A stretch of 64,000 nucleotides of DNA from Paenalcaligenes sp052103955 (GTDB lineage: Bacteria > Pseudomonadota > Gammaproteobacteria > Burkholderiales > Burkholderiaceae_B). Below, in pieces: positions 1 to 8,545 of this stretch (the first letter of the stretch is position 1; every line of letters starts with the position of its first letter). The notes beneath the pieces are model-generated. The model did no database searches and was not told the DNA's origin. It saw only the letters and a list, made by a program, of their open reading frames with translations. Position numbers and translations under genes: made by a program. The DNA lies in NCBI GenBank assembly GCA_052103955.1, contig JBQELO010000002.1, positions 124,001 to 188,000 on the forward strand, given 5' to 3'.

Positions 1-2
1 CC

Positions 3-50
3 CAGATTACCCTACTACCACTACTACTAGCGCCCGGTTGCCGGGCCTAG
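3..50 (+). CDS. Leucine-rich leader peptide, 3' part only (leuL-like)
   Basis: The window opens inside a short reading frame that reads Q-I-T-L-L-P-L-L-L-A-P-G-C-R-A and stops at TAG (48-50). All five leucines are CTA codons (12-17 and 21-29), and CTA is also the codon E. coli uses in its leu leader. The frame ends about 120 bases before leuA. A leader translated through slow Leu codons is the established sensor of leucyl-tRNA supply in enteric leu operons. The start codon lies upstream of the window, so the length is unknown. The role is inferred from codon content, position and the overlapping stems. Confidence 0.7.
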   Translation, partial: QITLLPLLLAPGCRA

Positions 51-155
51 AGCCTAGTGGTAGTTCGGCAGCCAATATTCAGCCACGTGTTTATCTGCCG
101 TCATTAGCATGACGTAGTGGTTCTGGTGACGGCAAAAAGTTTTATGCTTTTTTCG
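12..155 (+). promoter_or_regulatory. Probable leucine attenuator of leuA
   Basis: Several pairings can be seen. The leader codons at 15-23 are perfectly complementary to 55-63 and enclose a GC-rich hairpin (GCCCGG at 32-37 with CCGGGC). Further down, TGCCGTCA (96-103) pairs with TGACGGCA (127-134), while the shorter CGTCA (99-103) can instead pair with TGACG (110-114), so these two stems exclude each other. A U-rich stretch follows at 140-153, ahead of the leuA ribosome site. Ribosome stalling on the CTA codons would block the 15-23/55-63 stem. Which stem is terminator and which antiterminator was not computed. Confidence 0.6.
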
Positions 156-171
156 CCTGACAGGTGCATCA

Positions 172-1866
172 ATGATTACCCATCCCGCTTCTAAATACAT
201 TCCCTTTACACCGTTTGCCCGCGATTTTTCCGAGCGCACTTGGCCATCCAAACGCATTGAGACTCCACCTATCTGGATGTCTACCGACTTGCGTGATGGC
301 AACCAATCCTTGATCGAGCCCATGAGCGTTGCACGCAAATTGCGTTACTTCGCCATGCTGGTCAACATTGGCTTCAAAGAAATCGAAGTAGGCTTCCCTT
401 CAGCCTCACAAACCGATTTCGACTTTGTACGTACGCTGATCGATGAAAATCGCATCCCAGACGACGTCACCATCATCTGTTTGACGCAATCGCGCCAAGA
501 CCTGATTGAGCGCACAGTAGAAGCCATGGCCGGTGCTAAAACCGCCATGATCCACTTGTACAACGCCTGCGCTCCGGCCTTTCGCAAAATCGTCTTTAAA
601 ATGAGTAAAGACGAAGTGCGCCAGTTGGCGGTGAACGGTACCAAAATGATTAAGGAAGCCATTAAGGCTCAGCCTGGCACCAAATGGCGCTACGAATACT
701 CACCAGAAGTGTTCAGCACCACCGAACCCGAAGTCGCCTTAGACGTATGTAATGCTGTTGTAGAAGCTTGGGACCCTAGCCCAGAAGATCCAATCGTGCT
801 GAACTTGCCAGCTACGGTCGAAGCCACTACCCCTAACCTGTACGCTGACCAAATTGAATGGATGCACAATAACTTGGCGCGTCGCGACAGCATTCTGATC
901 AGCTTGCACCCCCACAACGACCGCGGTACCGCTGTAGCCGCCGCTGAATTCGGTGTGATGGCCGGCGCAGACCGTGTAGAAGGTTGCTTGTTTGGTAACG
1001 GCGAACGTACGGGTAACGTATGTTTGGTGACCTTGGCACTGAACTTGTACACCCAAGGGGTGCACCCAGGCTTGGACTTCTCTGACATTGACGCTATCCG
1101 TTTGTGCGCTGAAGAGTGCAACCAGATTCCCGTACACCCACGCCACCCTTACGCGGGCGACTTGGTCTTTACCGCCTTCTCAGGTTCTCACCAAGATGCC
1201 ATCAAAAAAGGCTTTGTATTACAGAAAGCAGATCAGCCTTGGGAAATTCCTTACTTGCCAATCGACCCTGCCGATTTGGGCCGTAGCTACGACGCCGTTA
1301 TTCGTGTGAACAGCCAGTCCGGTAAAGGCGGTGTGTCGTACTTGCTGGAACAAGAGCATGGCTTGGTATTGCCACGTCGTCTGCAAATCGAATTCAGCCG
1401 TGCCATTCAGCGCGTGACCGAAGAAACTGGCAAAGAAGTTACACCAGAAGCCGTGTACAGCATTTTCGAAAGCGAATACTTAGACACCAAAGGGCCATGG
1501 AGACTGATTAACCACACCATCAGCAGTGCCCCTAAAGACGATGAAGGTAATCAACGCGTTAGCATCGACCTGACAGTGAAGGTAAATGGCGAAGAGCGCC
1601 AACTGAAAGGTGCAGGCGACGGAGCCTTGGCTGCTTTTATCAATGCCTTGGATATGCCTATCAAGGTAATGGACTACACCGAGCATGCGATTGGCAGTGG
1701 CATTGATACCAAAGCCGCTACCTATATCGAAACTCGTATTGCCGATAACCAAAGTGGTTTTGGCGTAGGGATTCATCAGGACATCCTGACCTCTACGTTT
1801 AAAGCCATCTTGAGTGCCGTTAATCGCTATGAACTGGCGAAACGAGCAGAAGCTGAATGTGCGTAA
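172..1866 (+). CDS. leuA: 2-isopropylmalate synthase LeuA
   Basis: Cytoplasmic enzyme that condenses acetyl-CoA with 2-oxoisovalerate to 2-isopropylmalate, the first committed step of leucine synthesis. The 564-residue length fits the longer LeuA type with an N-terminal extension. The HMGL-like barrel carries the metal and substrate motif DLRDGNQ (about residue 41) and HPHNDRGT (about 247). A LeuA_dimer regulatory domain for leucine feedback fills about residues 430-550. ATG at 172 follows CAGGTG at a good distance. The leucine-codon leader upstream adds likely attenuation control. It is a single gene closed by the hairpin at 1932. Confidence 0.96.
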   Translation: MITHPASKYIPFTPFARDFSERTWPSKRIETPPIWMSTDLRDGNQSLIEPMSVARKLRYFAMLVNIGFKEIEVGFPSASQTDFDFVRTLIDENRIPDDVTIICLTQSRQDLIERTVEAMAGAKTAMIHLYNACAPAFRKIVFKMSKDEVRQLAVNGTKMIKEAIKAQPGTKWRYEYSPEVFSTTEPEVALDVCNAVVEAWDPSPEDPIVLNLPATVEATTPNLYADQIEWMHNNLARRDSILISLHPHNDRGTAVAAAEFGVMAGADRVEGCLFGNGERTGNVCLVTLALNLYTQGVHPGLDFSDIDAIRLCAEECNQIPVHPRHPYAGDLVFTAFSGSHQDAIKKGFVLQKADQPWEIPYLPIDPADLGRSYDAVIRVNSQSGKGGVSYLLEQEHGLVLPRRLQIEFSRAIQRVTEETGKEVTPEAVYSIFESEYLDTKGPWRLINHTISSAPKDDEGNQRVSIDLTVKVNGEERQLKGAGDGALAAFINALDMPIKVMDYTEHAIGSGIDTKAATYIETRIADNQSGFGVGIHQDILTSTFKAILSAVNRYELAKRAEAECA

Positions 1867-1931
1867 TACAGTGATCCTGATTAGCACTCGCTCCCACTAA
1901 GCGCCCGCCAGTTACCCTGGCACTACCGCTA

Positions 1932-1955
1932 AACGCCCCTACCAGGGGCGTTTTT
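1932..1955 (+). terminator. Rho-independent terminator of leuA
   Basis: ACGCCCCT (1933-1940) pairs with AGGGGCGT (1944-1951) across a three-base loop and is followed by a run of T. It lies 66 bases past the leuA stop. The convergent DUF1840 gene ends just beyond it. Confidence 0.88.
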
Positions 1956-1966
1956 GCATGCTAGGC

Positions 1967-2314
1967 CTACCACTCGGTATGGGCAGGTTCCCACATTACA
2001 TCCACATCAGCCTCGGCAGAACGGCGCATCAGATCCAGTAAAGGAAAAGCACGTTGTCTGAAACTTACCGGTAACTGCATAGGGTGCGTGGTGTTCTCTT
2101 CTTCGTCATCTTGGTCAGATTCCTGATGAGATGGGTCTAGTGAAATAGCGCGTTCCACACCCGCGATGGCTGCCGCTAATTGATCGTGGGGTATCACCCC
2201 TTGTTCTGGCAAGGCATCAAGGTACGGACGACCAGCCGCTTTCAAGACCAACAGGGCATGCTCCGCAAACATCATGACGTTGGGGGCAGCTTTAGAACTA
2301 AACACCAGCAACAT
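1967..2314 (-). CDS. DUF1840 domain protein
   Basis: A 115-residue cytoplasmic protein of unknown function. The N-terminus MLLVFSSKAAPNVMM, the central acidic stretch and the conserved C-terminal part (FPLLDLMRRSAEADVDVMWE) match my memory of the DUF1840 family, which is common in betaproteobacteria. It stands alone, convergent to leuA and divergent from the RHS gene, with 98 bases to the RHS start. No signal peptide or membrane segment is seen. The family assignment is by recognition, and no function is known to me. Confidence 0.75.
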   Translation of the reverse strand: MLLVFSSKAAPNVMMFAEHALLVLKAAGRPYLDALPEQGVIPHDQLAAAIAGVERAISLDPSHQESDQDDEEENTTHPMQLPVSFRQRAFPLLDLMRRSAEADVDVMWEPAHTEW

Positions 2315-2412
2315 AGCACTTTCTCCAATAGATCATCATGGCCCTATGGTAACGCGCTTAGTCAAAAAAATTGCAGTATATAAGCTGCTTTTTTATGTCT
2401 GGAGCCACACCC

Positions 2413-4722
2413 ATGCTACGCCTACTACTTGCTGGCCTACTGATCTCTGTACCCAGCTTAGTCTGTGCCCAACAATGCCAAGCCCCTGCCGTAGGCCAAC
2501 ACTGTAGTGCCAGAGTAGGTAACCCACCCGAAAGCTATACACTGCCCGACGCCACAGCGGGCAATCCAGTGCACACAGCCAGTGGCAATAAAACGCATCA
2601 TGACTGGGATCTATTTGCGCTAGCGCACAGAGCCCACGTAGGTTTTGGTCGCTTCTACCGCGCACAAGGCCCTGTTCTGGGTAGTGTAGGCGCACAGTGG
2701 CAACACAACTACGAGATACGGCTTACACAGTCAGCAAATCGTTATGTTGTGCACCTACCCGGTGAAGCCAGCGTAACACTTAGCGAACAAGCCTCGCCGC
2801 AAGGCTTCATACGTGCAGGCCCTACTGCACATGAATACACGTGGCATCACCATAGCGGCGATCGCTACACCTTTGTACAAGGCACGTTGCGGCATCTTAT
2901 GCAAAATGGCCAAAACATCTACTTTGACTACTACCCTGCTGACAGCCAATGGCCGCATCAACTACATAAAATACGTGCAGAAAAAACCCAACTGGTGCTG
3001 CATTATCAACAACATGGCACACGCTACTATCTACAGCAATTACACAGCCCCATAGGCGTTATACGCTACCACTACGATCAACCCGCCGAGTCTGACCTAC
3101 TGCGTTTGCAACGTGTACAGTACCCCGATGGGCGTAGCCTGCATTACCTGTACGAACCCGAACAACAACATGGGCACCCTTTTGCCTTAACTGGCATCAG
3201 CATTCAACACCAACCAAACGGGCAACTCTATCGCTTGCGGTATTGGGCATACGATAGCCAAGGCCGCGCCATCTATTCAGCCCAAGAAGATCAACAACAC
3301 GCCGTAGACATACAGTACTCCCCTACCCACACCCACCCTATACGCATACGAAGTCACTTGGGTGAGCAACAGCAAACGCTCAACCCAGCACAACGTCTTG
3401 TAGGCACTACAGGTGCTGCGTGCCCGGGCTGCCCCCCCACCAACCTTAGGATTATGTCGCCACGCAAAGGGCAATTACGCATTAATACGCTGAACCTACA
3501 GCACCATACAAATGGTCTGACGCTTAGCCCAGAGCACTCAGGTTGGCCCCGTTTGCAGTTGCATTATGACGCCGCAGGCCAACTGCACCATTGGTCTAGT
3601 GAACTTAGTGGAGACACACGCTGGAACTACGGTTTAAACGGCTTACCTTTGCGTCAAACACATGCCAATGGTGACCAACTCACCGTCTCTCGCCAAACCA
3701 CACCCCGCCGTTGGCAACTAGACTACCGCTCAACTGACCAACACAGCCAAACCATCGTGCACTGGCCAGAACCAACGTTGCTACACGTACAGCACCCACA
3801 CGACACCCAAGAACAACGCTTTGATGCCAACGGTAATCTGCTTTACCGCCGTACCACGCGCCCTTCAGCACCTAGCAGCGAAGACCGCTATCGCTACGAT
3901 GACCAAGGCCGGTTGCTAGAACACACACTACCCGAAGGGGGTAGTTTGCATTACCGATGGTCTGCTACCGCAACACAGCTACTTGCTATAGTCTGGCAAG
4001 ATGCAACGGGCAAACGTATGACTGTGTTAAGCGCTCAACCGGGCGGCTATGCCCACGCTAACAAACTCATTACCCAGCTGGATTACACCCCTACAGGGCA
4101 AGCCTACACGCTGTCGGTGAGCTCTGATGACACACTGTATTACCTCAGCACACGCTCGTACCATGCCGACTCTGGTGCTCTACGTTCAGAGCTACACACA
4201 CTCCCCCAACTGCAACATCAGCAACGCTTTAGTTTTGGCTATAACACCCAGCAGCAAACCGTAGTGCTACAAAGCAACCATGCCCCACCCCAGTTTTATG
4301 CATGGTCCGAGACAGGTGCGTTAGCGCGTACCAATAGCCCTACTCTTCTGAACATACAGCGTGACGCATCAGGTTTACCTAACAGCGTACAAAGCCGCGA
4401 ACATACGCTGTCACTACGATACAGCCCACAACGTCAGTTGCAACAAGTGTGGCAGCAACAGCACCTGCTGGCCCGCTATAGTCACAACGCCTTTGGGCAA
4501 CTTACCGAAGCCCACTACGCCAACGAAAGTCGTTCTTTTTATTTCAGCGGCACTAGGCTAGAACAAGAGCATAGGCGCGCCAGCCCTACAGCTCCTGTGC
4601 ATGAGTCTAGGCGTTATATTTACGCACACGATGTGCCTATTGCCATGCTGCGCGCTCTCCCCAATCAAGCCACTGAGCTTTACAGCATACATAGCGATTG
4701 GCTAGCGCACCACACAGCATGA
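2413..4722 (+). CDS. RHS-repeat protein, N-terminal part (frame broken before the core end)
   Basis: First part of a secreted RHS/YD-repeat shell protein. ATG at 2413 follows GGAG by eight bases and opens a Sec signal peptide (MLRLLLAGLL...VCA, cut before QQC). A DUF6531-type segment follows (GNPVHTASGNK, about residues 52-62). YD-repeat strands then run to the end, for example YRYDDQGRLLEH and YDAAGQLHHW. The frame stops at TGA 4720-4722, exactly where intact RHS proteins read D-x-L-G-x-P-x-x-x-T-D. That motif continues in the next gene, one base out of frame. There is no PAAR or VgrG domain, so export by Sec rather than as a type VI cargo is likely. The product could be a pseudogene fragment or one half of a split protein. 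Confidence 0.85.
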   Translation: MLRLLLAGLLISVPSLVCAQQCQAPAVGQHCSARVGNPPESYTLPDATAGNPVHTASGNKTHHDWDLFALAHRAHVGFGRFYRAQGPVLGSVGAQWQHNYEIRLTQSANRYVVHLPGEASVTLSEQASPQGFIRAGPTAHEYTWHHHSGDRYTFVQGTLRHLMQNGQNIYFDYYPADSQWPHQLHKIRAEKTQLVLHYQQHGTRYYLQQLHSPIGVIRYHYDQPAESDLLRLQRVQYPDGRSLHYLYEPEQQHGHPFALTGISIQHQPNGQLYRLRYWAYDSQGRAIYSAQEDQQHAVDIQYSPTHTHPIRIRSHLGEQQQTLNPAQRLVGTTGAACPGCPPTNLRIMSPRKGQLRINTLNLQHHTNGLTLSPEHSGWPRLQLHYDAAGQLHHWSSELSGDTRWNYGLNGLPLRQTHANGDQLTVSRQTTPRRWQLDYRSTDQHSQTIVHWPEPTLLHVQHPHDTQEQRFDANGNLLYRRTTRPSAPSSEDRYRYDDQGRLLEHTLPEGGSLHYRWSATATQLLAIVWQDATGKRMTVLSAQPGGYAHANKLITQLDYTPTGQAYTLSVSSDDTLYYLSTRSYHADSGALRSELHTLPQLQHQQRFSFGYNTQQQTVVLQSNHAPPQFYAWSETGALARTNSPTLLNIQRDASGLPNSVQSREHTLSLRYSPQRQLQQVWQQQHLLARYSHNAFGQLTEAHYANESRSFYFSGTRLEQEHRRASPTAPVHESRRYIYAHDVPIAMLRALPNQATELYSIHSDWLAHHTA

Positions 4723-5963
4723 CCGATCAAAACGGCACCATAGTGTGGGCCGCTCAGTTATCCCCTTTGGGTTATGCACAGTTGCTGGTTGAGCAGATTG
4801 ATTTACCACTACGTCTTCCGGGCCAGTATGCTGATCCCGTCACAGGCTGGCATCACAATGGCTACCGCACCTATTTGCCCGAACAAGGCCATTACCTTGA
4901 ACCAGACCCCTTAGGCCCTATCCCAGGCTTGCAGGCATTAGGTTATGCCCGCCAACAGCCTAGACGCTATGCAGACCCCACTGGCCTCGTGCTGTTCGCT
5001 TTTGATGGCACCCGGCAAAACCAAAGTACAGACAGCAACGTGCAGTTATTCAGTCAACTCTACGATGGCGACAGTTTTTACCAAGCCGGCCCTGGTAACC
5101 CCTACTACGTAGAATGGGATGCCATCACAGCCAGTCAGGCACAGCAAATCATCCAAAACCAATGGGCACACTTACTCAATGTCATTGAGCGTAGCCAACG
5201 CGAAGCAGATGCTGTACTGCCCATAGACATACTGGGCTTTTCCAGAGGGGCAGCCTTAGCTCGGCACTTTGCCAATTTACTTGTACAACATACGCAAAAC
5301 GGCTGGTTTCAGTACCAACATCCACAGCGTGGCCAATTGGCGATGTGCATACAAATGCGTTTTATGGGCTTGTTTGATACGGTTGCCCAATTTGGCTTAT
5401 CTGGCTCGGCCAACCACTTATACGATCTATCCATTTCACCTGTATGGGGCTGGGTAGCCCATGCCGTTGCCTTGAACGAACACCGATGGATGTTTCCGCT
5501 ATACAGTCTTGATGTAGCCGCTAACCTAAACAGACTAGAGCAAGCCTTCATAGGCGCACACTCAGACATAGGGGGTGGGCACGACCTGCTTGAACCCCAA
5601 CCCGGCGATCTTAGTCGCGTCGCGCTCATGTGGATGCTGTGGCAAGCACGGGGCGTAGGACTTAACTTTCGCGATCTCCCCAACGATGCCACCACCGTTT
5701 CCGATCCTATTCTGCATGACGAACGATCCGCACTGGAGCGCTACTTGCTCAACAGCGACCGACGCGTGCAATCCCCCTCACACCCAGCCAACAACCTTTA
5801 TCAACAAGATCACCCCGAACTGGGAAAAACCGTACGTGACCATGTAGAAGCCTTCTTACGACGTTTTGACGATTGGCGTACACGCGACGACAATCAAGTG
5901 GCAGAAGTCGATATGCCGGCGTACTACCGTTGGCTAGCACAGCAAAACGTCCAAACACCTTGA
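4719..5963 (+). CDS. RHS core end fused to a Tle1-like (DUF2235) lipase domain
   Basis: Continues the RHS protein in another frame. Residues about 1-85 hold the end of the RHS core (LPGQYADPVTGWHHNGYR, EPDPLGP, then YADPTGL), where the C-terminal toxin is normally released. From about residue 88 comes a DUF2235/Tle1-like alpha/beta hydrolase: AFDGTRQN, the nucleophile elbow GFSRGA (Ser codon 5241-5243), GLFDTV for the Asp and GAHSDIGGGH for the His. The triad looks complete, so phospholipase or esterase activity is plausible. The frame opens at 4692, and ATG 4719 overlaps the upstream TGA as ATGA, so coupled re-initiation is possible, although no ribosome site is seen. No immunity gene follows; argS does. 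Confidence 0.8.
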   Translation: MTDQNGTIVWAAQLSPLGYAQLLVEQIDLPLRLPGQYADPVTGWHHNGYRTYLPEQGHYLEPDPLGPIPGLQALGYARQQPRRYADPTGLVLFAFDGTRQNQSTDSNVQLFSQLYDGDSFYQAGPGNPYYVEWDAITASQAQQIIQNQWAHLLNVIERSQREADAVLPIDILGFSRGAALARHFANLLVQHTQNGWFQYQHPQRGQLAMCIQMRFMGLFDTVAQFGLSGSANHLYDLSISPVWGWVAHAVALNEHRWMFPLYSLDVAANLNRLEQAFIGAHSDIGGGHDLLEPQPGDLSRVALMWMLWQARGVGLNFRDLPNDATTVSDPILHDERSALERYLLNSDRRVQSPSHPANNLYQQDHPELGKTVRDHVEAFLRRFDDWRTRDDNQVAEVDMPAYYRWLAQQNVQTP

Positions 5964-6082
5964 ATCAAAGAGGAAATCTATGGCAAATCACGCTATCATG
6001 TAACCCTTGGACTTTCTTTACGTGCGGGCCACGGCATACGTCCGTTTTTCCATCACGCAACCTGATACTACACACGATTTCT

Positions 6083-7768
6083 ATGCTTGCAGAGCAACAA
6101 CAACAGCTCATCGCGCTGCTTCAAAGCGCCGTTCACGCCCTCGTTCCTGACGCGTCACCAACTATCACCCTAGAGCGCCCAAAAGTGGCTGCACACGGTG
6201 ATGTGGCTTCAAATATTGCCATGCAATTGGCTCGTCCGGCCAAACGTAATCCGCGTGAATTGGCGCAGGAAATCGTTGCGCACGTACAGGGCAACCCTGA
6301 TGCTCAAAACCTCATTGCCGCCGCCGACGTGGCTGGCCCAGGTTTTATCAACTTCCGCCTGACTACCGCCGCACACCAAGCTGTGCTGCACACTATCGCT
6401 CAGCAAAGTACTCAATACGGCTACCAACCTAAGCGCACCGACAAAGTCTTGGTAGAGTTCGTTTCAGCGAACCCCACAGGCCCACTGCACGTAGGCCACG
6501 CACGCCAAGCCGCTCTGGGTGACGCCATTTGCCGTCTGTTTGCAACACAAGGTTTTGATGTCACCCGCGAGTTCTACTACAACGACGCGGGTAACCAAAT
6601 TGAAAACTTGGCCATCAGTGTGCAAGCCCGTGCGCGTGGCATTGACCCTGAGTCCGACGAGTTTCCTAAAGATGGTTACCGTGGTTCGTACATCCAAGAT
6701 ATTGCCGAAGACTTCTGCGCGGGCAAAAGCGTAGGCGCTGCCGACGTAGAAACCGTTGTAGCGTCTGGCGATGTGGACAACTTAGACGACATTCGTCGAT
6801 TTGCCGTGGCCTACCTGCGTCGCGAGCAAGACTTAGACTTGCAAGCCTTTGGCCTGAAGTTCGACAACTACTACCTAGAAAGCTCGCTGTACACCAGCGG
6901 CCGTGTAGAAAAAACCGTAGAGGCATTAGTTAACGCTGGCCACACCTACGAAGAAGAAGGCGCATTATGGCTGCGCACTACCGAGCTGGGCACAGGCGAC
7001 GATAAAGATCGCGTGATGCGTAAACGCGAAGGCGGTTACACCTACTTCGTACCCGATGTGGCCTACCACGTTGCCAAATGGGAGCGCGGTTTCCACCACG
7101 CCATCAACATTCAAGGTACAGACCACCACGGCACCATCGCTCGTGTGCGCGCAGGCCTGCAAGGGTTAGACATTGGTATTCCTAAAGACTACCCAGCCTA
7201 CATTTTGCACAGCATGGTCAAAGTAATGCGCAACGGTGCCGAGGTAAAAATCTCCAAGCGTGCTGGTAGTTATGTCACCATGCGCGAACTAATAGAATGG
7301 GTAGGCCAAGACGCCGTGCGCTTCTTCTTAGCGCAACGTCGTGCTGACTCCGAGTTTGTGTTCGACATCGACTTGGCGCTATCTCGTAGCGAAGAAAACC
7401 CTGTGTACTACATTCAGTACGCTCATGCTCGCATTCACTCTATGGTGAATCAATCAGGCGAAACCGCCGAGCAAATCCAGCACGCTGACATCAGCCTGTT
7501 AACAGCACCCACTGAGCTGACCATGCTGCAACGTTTGGCAGAATACCCTGCCATGCTGCAACTGGCGGCAAACGACTTAGCACCACACCAAATTACATTC
7601 TGGCTGCGTGATTGCGCGGCAGACTTCCACGCTTGGTATAACGCGGAACGCGTTAACGTAGATGACCTGCCCCTGAAACGTGCCCGCCTTGCTTTGGCTA
7701 TTGCCTGCGCGCAAGTCATTGCTAACGGCCTGAGTGTGCTGGGTGTGTCTGCACCTGAAAAAATGTAG
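6083..7768 (+). CDS. argS: Arginyl-tRNA synthetase ArgS
   Basis: Charges tRNA-Arg with arginine in the cytoplasm. The 561 residues match the usual bacterial length. The order is an Arg-tRNA-synt N domain (1-95), the class I catalytic core with SANPTGPLHVGHARQ (the HIGH motif, near residue 125), and a C-terminal DALR anticodon domain (about 445-561). ATG at 6083 gives the normal N-terminus (MLAEQQQQLI); an in-frame opening from 5873 would overlap the RHS gene and is rejected. The ribosome site before 6083 is weak. A better one (GAGGA, 5970) precedes a seven-codon frame at 5980-6003. argS heads the conserved argS, SPOR, dsbA group. Confidence 0.96.
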   Translation: MLAEQQQQLIALLQSAVHALVPDASPTITLERPKVAAHGDVASNIAMQLARPAKRNPRELAQEIVAHVQGNPDAQNLIAAADVAGPGFINFRLTTAAHQAVLHTIAQQSTQYGYQPKRTDKVLVEFVSANPTGPLHVGHARQAALGDAICRLFATQGFDVTREFYYNDAGNQIENLAISVQARARGIDPESDEFPKDGYRGSYIQDIAEDFCAGKSVGAADVETVVASGDVDNLDDIRRFAVAYLRREQDLDLQAFGLKFDNYYLESSLYTSGRVEKTVEALVNAGHTYEEEGALWLRTTELGTGDDKDRVMRKREGGYTYFVPDVAYHVAKWERGFHHAINIQGTDHHGTIARVRAGLQGLDIGIPKDYPAYILHSMVKVMRNGAEVKISKRAGSYVTMRELIEWVGQDAVRFFLAQRRADSEFVFDIDLALSRSEENPVYYIQYAHARIHSMVNQSGETAEQIQHADISLLTAPTELTMLQRLAEYPAMLQLAANDLAPHQITFWLRDCAADFHAWYNAERVNVDDLPLKRARLALAIACAQVIANGLSVLGVSAPEKM

Positions 7769-7773
7769 GAACT

Positions 7774-8487
7774 ATGGCAACACGACGCAAGAGCACTAGC
7801 ACCAGAAAATCCTCCAGTGGTGGGGGCAGCACCTTATTTGGCATTATTATTGGCCTGGTATTAGGGTTGGCAGCCGCGGCAATGGTCGCGTATTACATCA
7901 CCAAAGCACCGATGCCTTTTAACGATAAGGCCACCCGTGCTGCGCCCAATGTACTGCTTCCTGAAGTGCGAGATGCACCCGATCCTAATATTGGTTTGTA
8001 CCCACGCCCAACTACGGGTGCCAATGGTCAGCCTGATAGCTTGAGTCCTGTTGCCCCGGGTGGCGGCACACGCCGCGATGAGGATGTACTAGGTGAATTG
8101 ATTGCCACCCTACCGGATGCTGCGAAGCCTCCGGTAGTGCCAGCTCCTACGGCACAACAACCTGTCACACCAGCAGCCAATGCTACCGCTGCTACGGCTG
8201 AACCCAAACAGCTAGCCATGATACCGCCGCCAGCACCGCCTAAAGCCGGTGCTTCGCAGCGTTATTTCTTGCAAGCAGGAGCATTCCGATCTGCCAGTGA
8301 TGCGGATGCCACCAAAGCGCGCATTTTGATGATGGGCTTGCCTGCTGAAGTACAGGTAGCCGAGGTAAATGGCACGACATTGAATCGTGTACGCGTAGGG
8401 CCTTTTAATGGCATCGACTCCATGAATCAGGCTCGCATCACCTTAGGTAACGAACAAATTGCTACCTCTGTGGTACGCCAGCCTTGA
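7774..8487 (+). CDS. SPOR-domain inner-membrane protein (FtsN-like)
   Basis: A bitopic protein of 237 residues. A short basic cytoplasmic head (residues 1-20) leads to one transmembrane helix (about 23-44), a Pro/Ala-rich periplasmic linker, and a SPOR domain at about 162-235 (RYFLQAGAF, RVRVGPF). SPOR domains bind denuded peptidoglycan at division septa. FtsN-like proteins between argS and dsbA are standard in Burkholderiales. It starts five bases after argS with AGGA close before the ATG, so it is co-transcribed with argS. Whether it is the functional FtsN or a second SPOR protein cannot be told from sequence alone. Confidence 0.88.
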   Translation: MATRRKSTSTRKSSSGGGSTLFGIIIGLVLGLAAAAMVAYYITKAPMPFNDKATRAAPNVLLPEVRDAPDPNIGLYPRPTTGANGQPDSLSPVAPGGGTRRDEDVLGELIATLPDAAKPPVVPAPTAQQPVTPAANATAATAEPKQLAMIPPPAPPKAGASQRYFLQAGAFRSASDADATKARILMMGLPAEVQVAEVNGTTLNRVRVGPFNGIDSMNQARITLGNEQIATSVVRQP

Positions 8488-8545
8488 ACTTTATGCTGTA
8501 CGTACTGTCCTATAGCCCTATTACCTAGCAGGAAGGAATCCTATA

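Noticed and set aside
690..1146. Two open minus-strand frames inside leuA.
   Set aside because: They lie wholly in the leuA coding region, with no ribosome site or domain, and are frame shadows.
4692..4722. Programmed -1 frameshift joining the two RHS parts.
   Set aside because: The overlap contains no X-XXY-YYZ slippery heptamer, and a single missing G explains the break at a conserved motif more simply.
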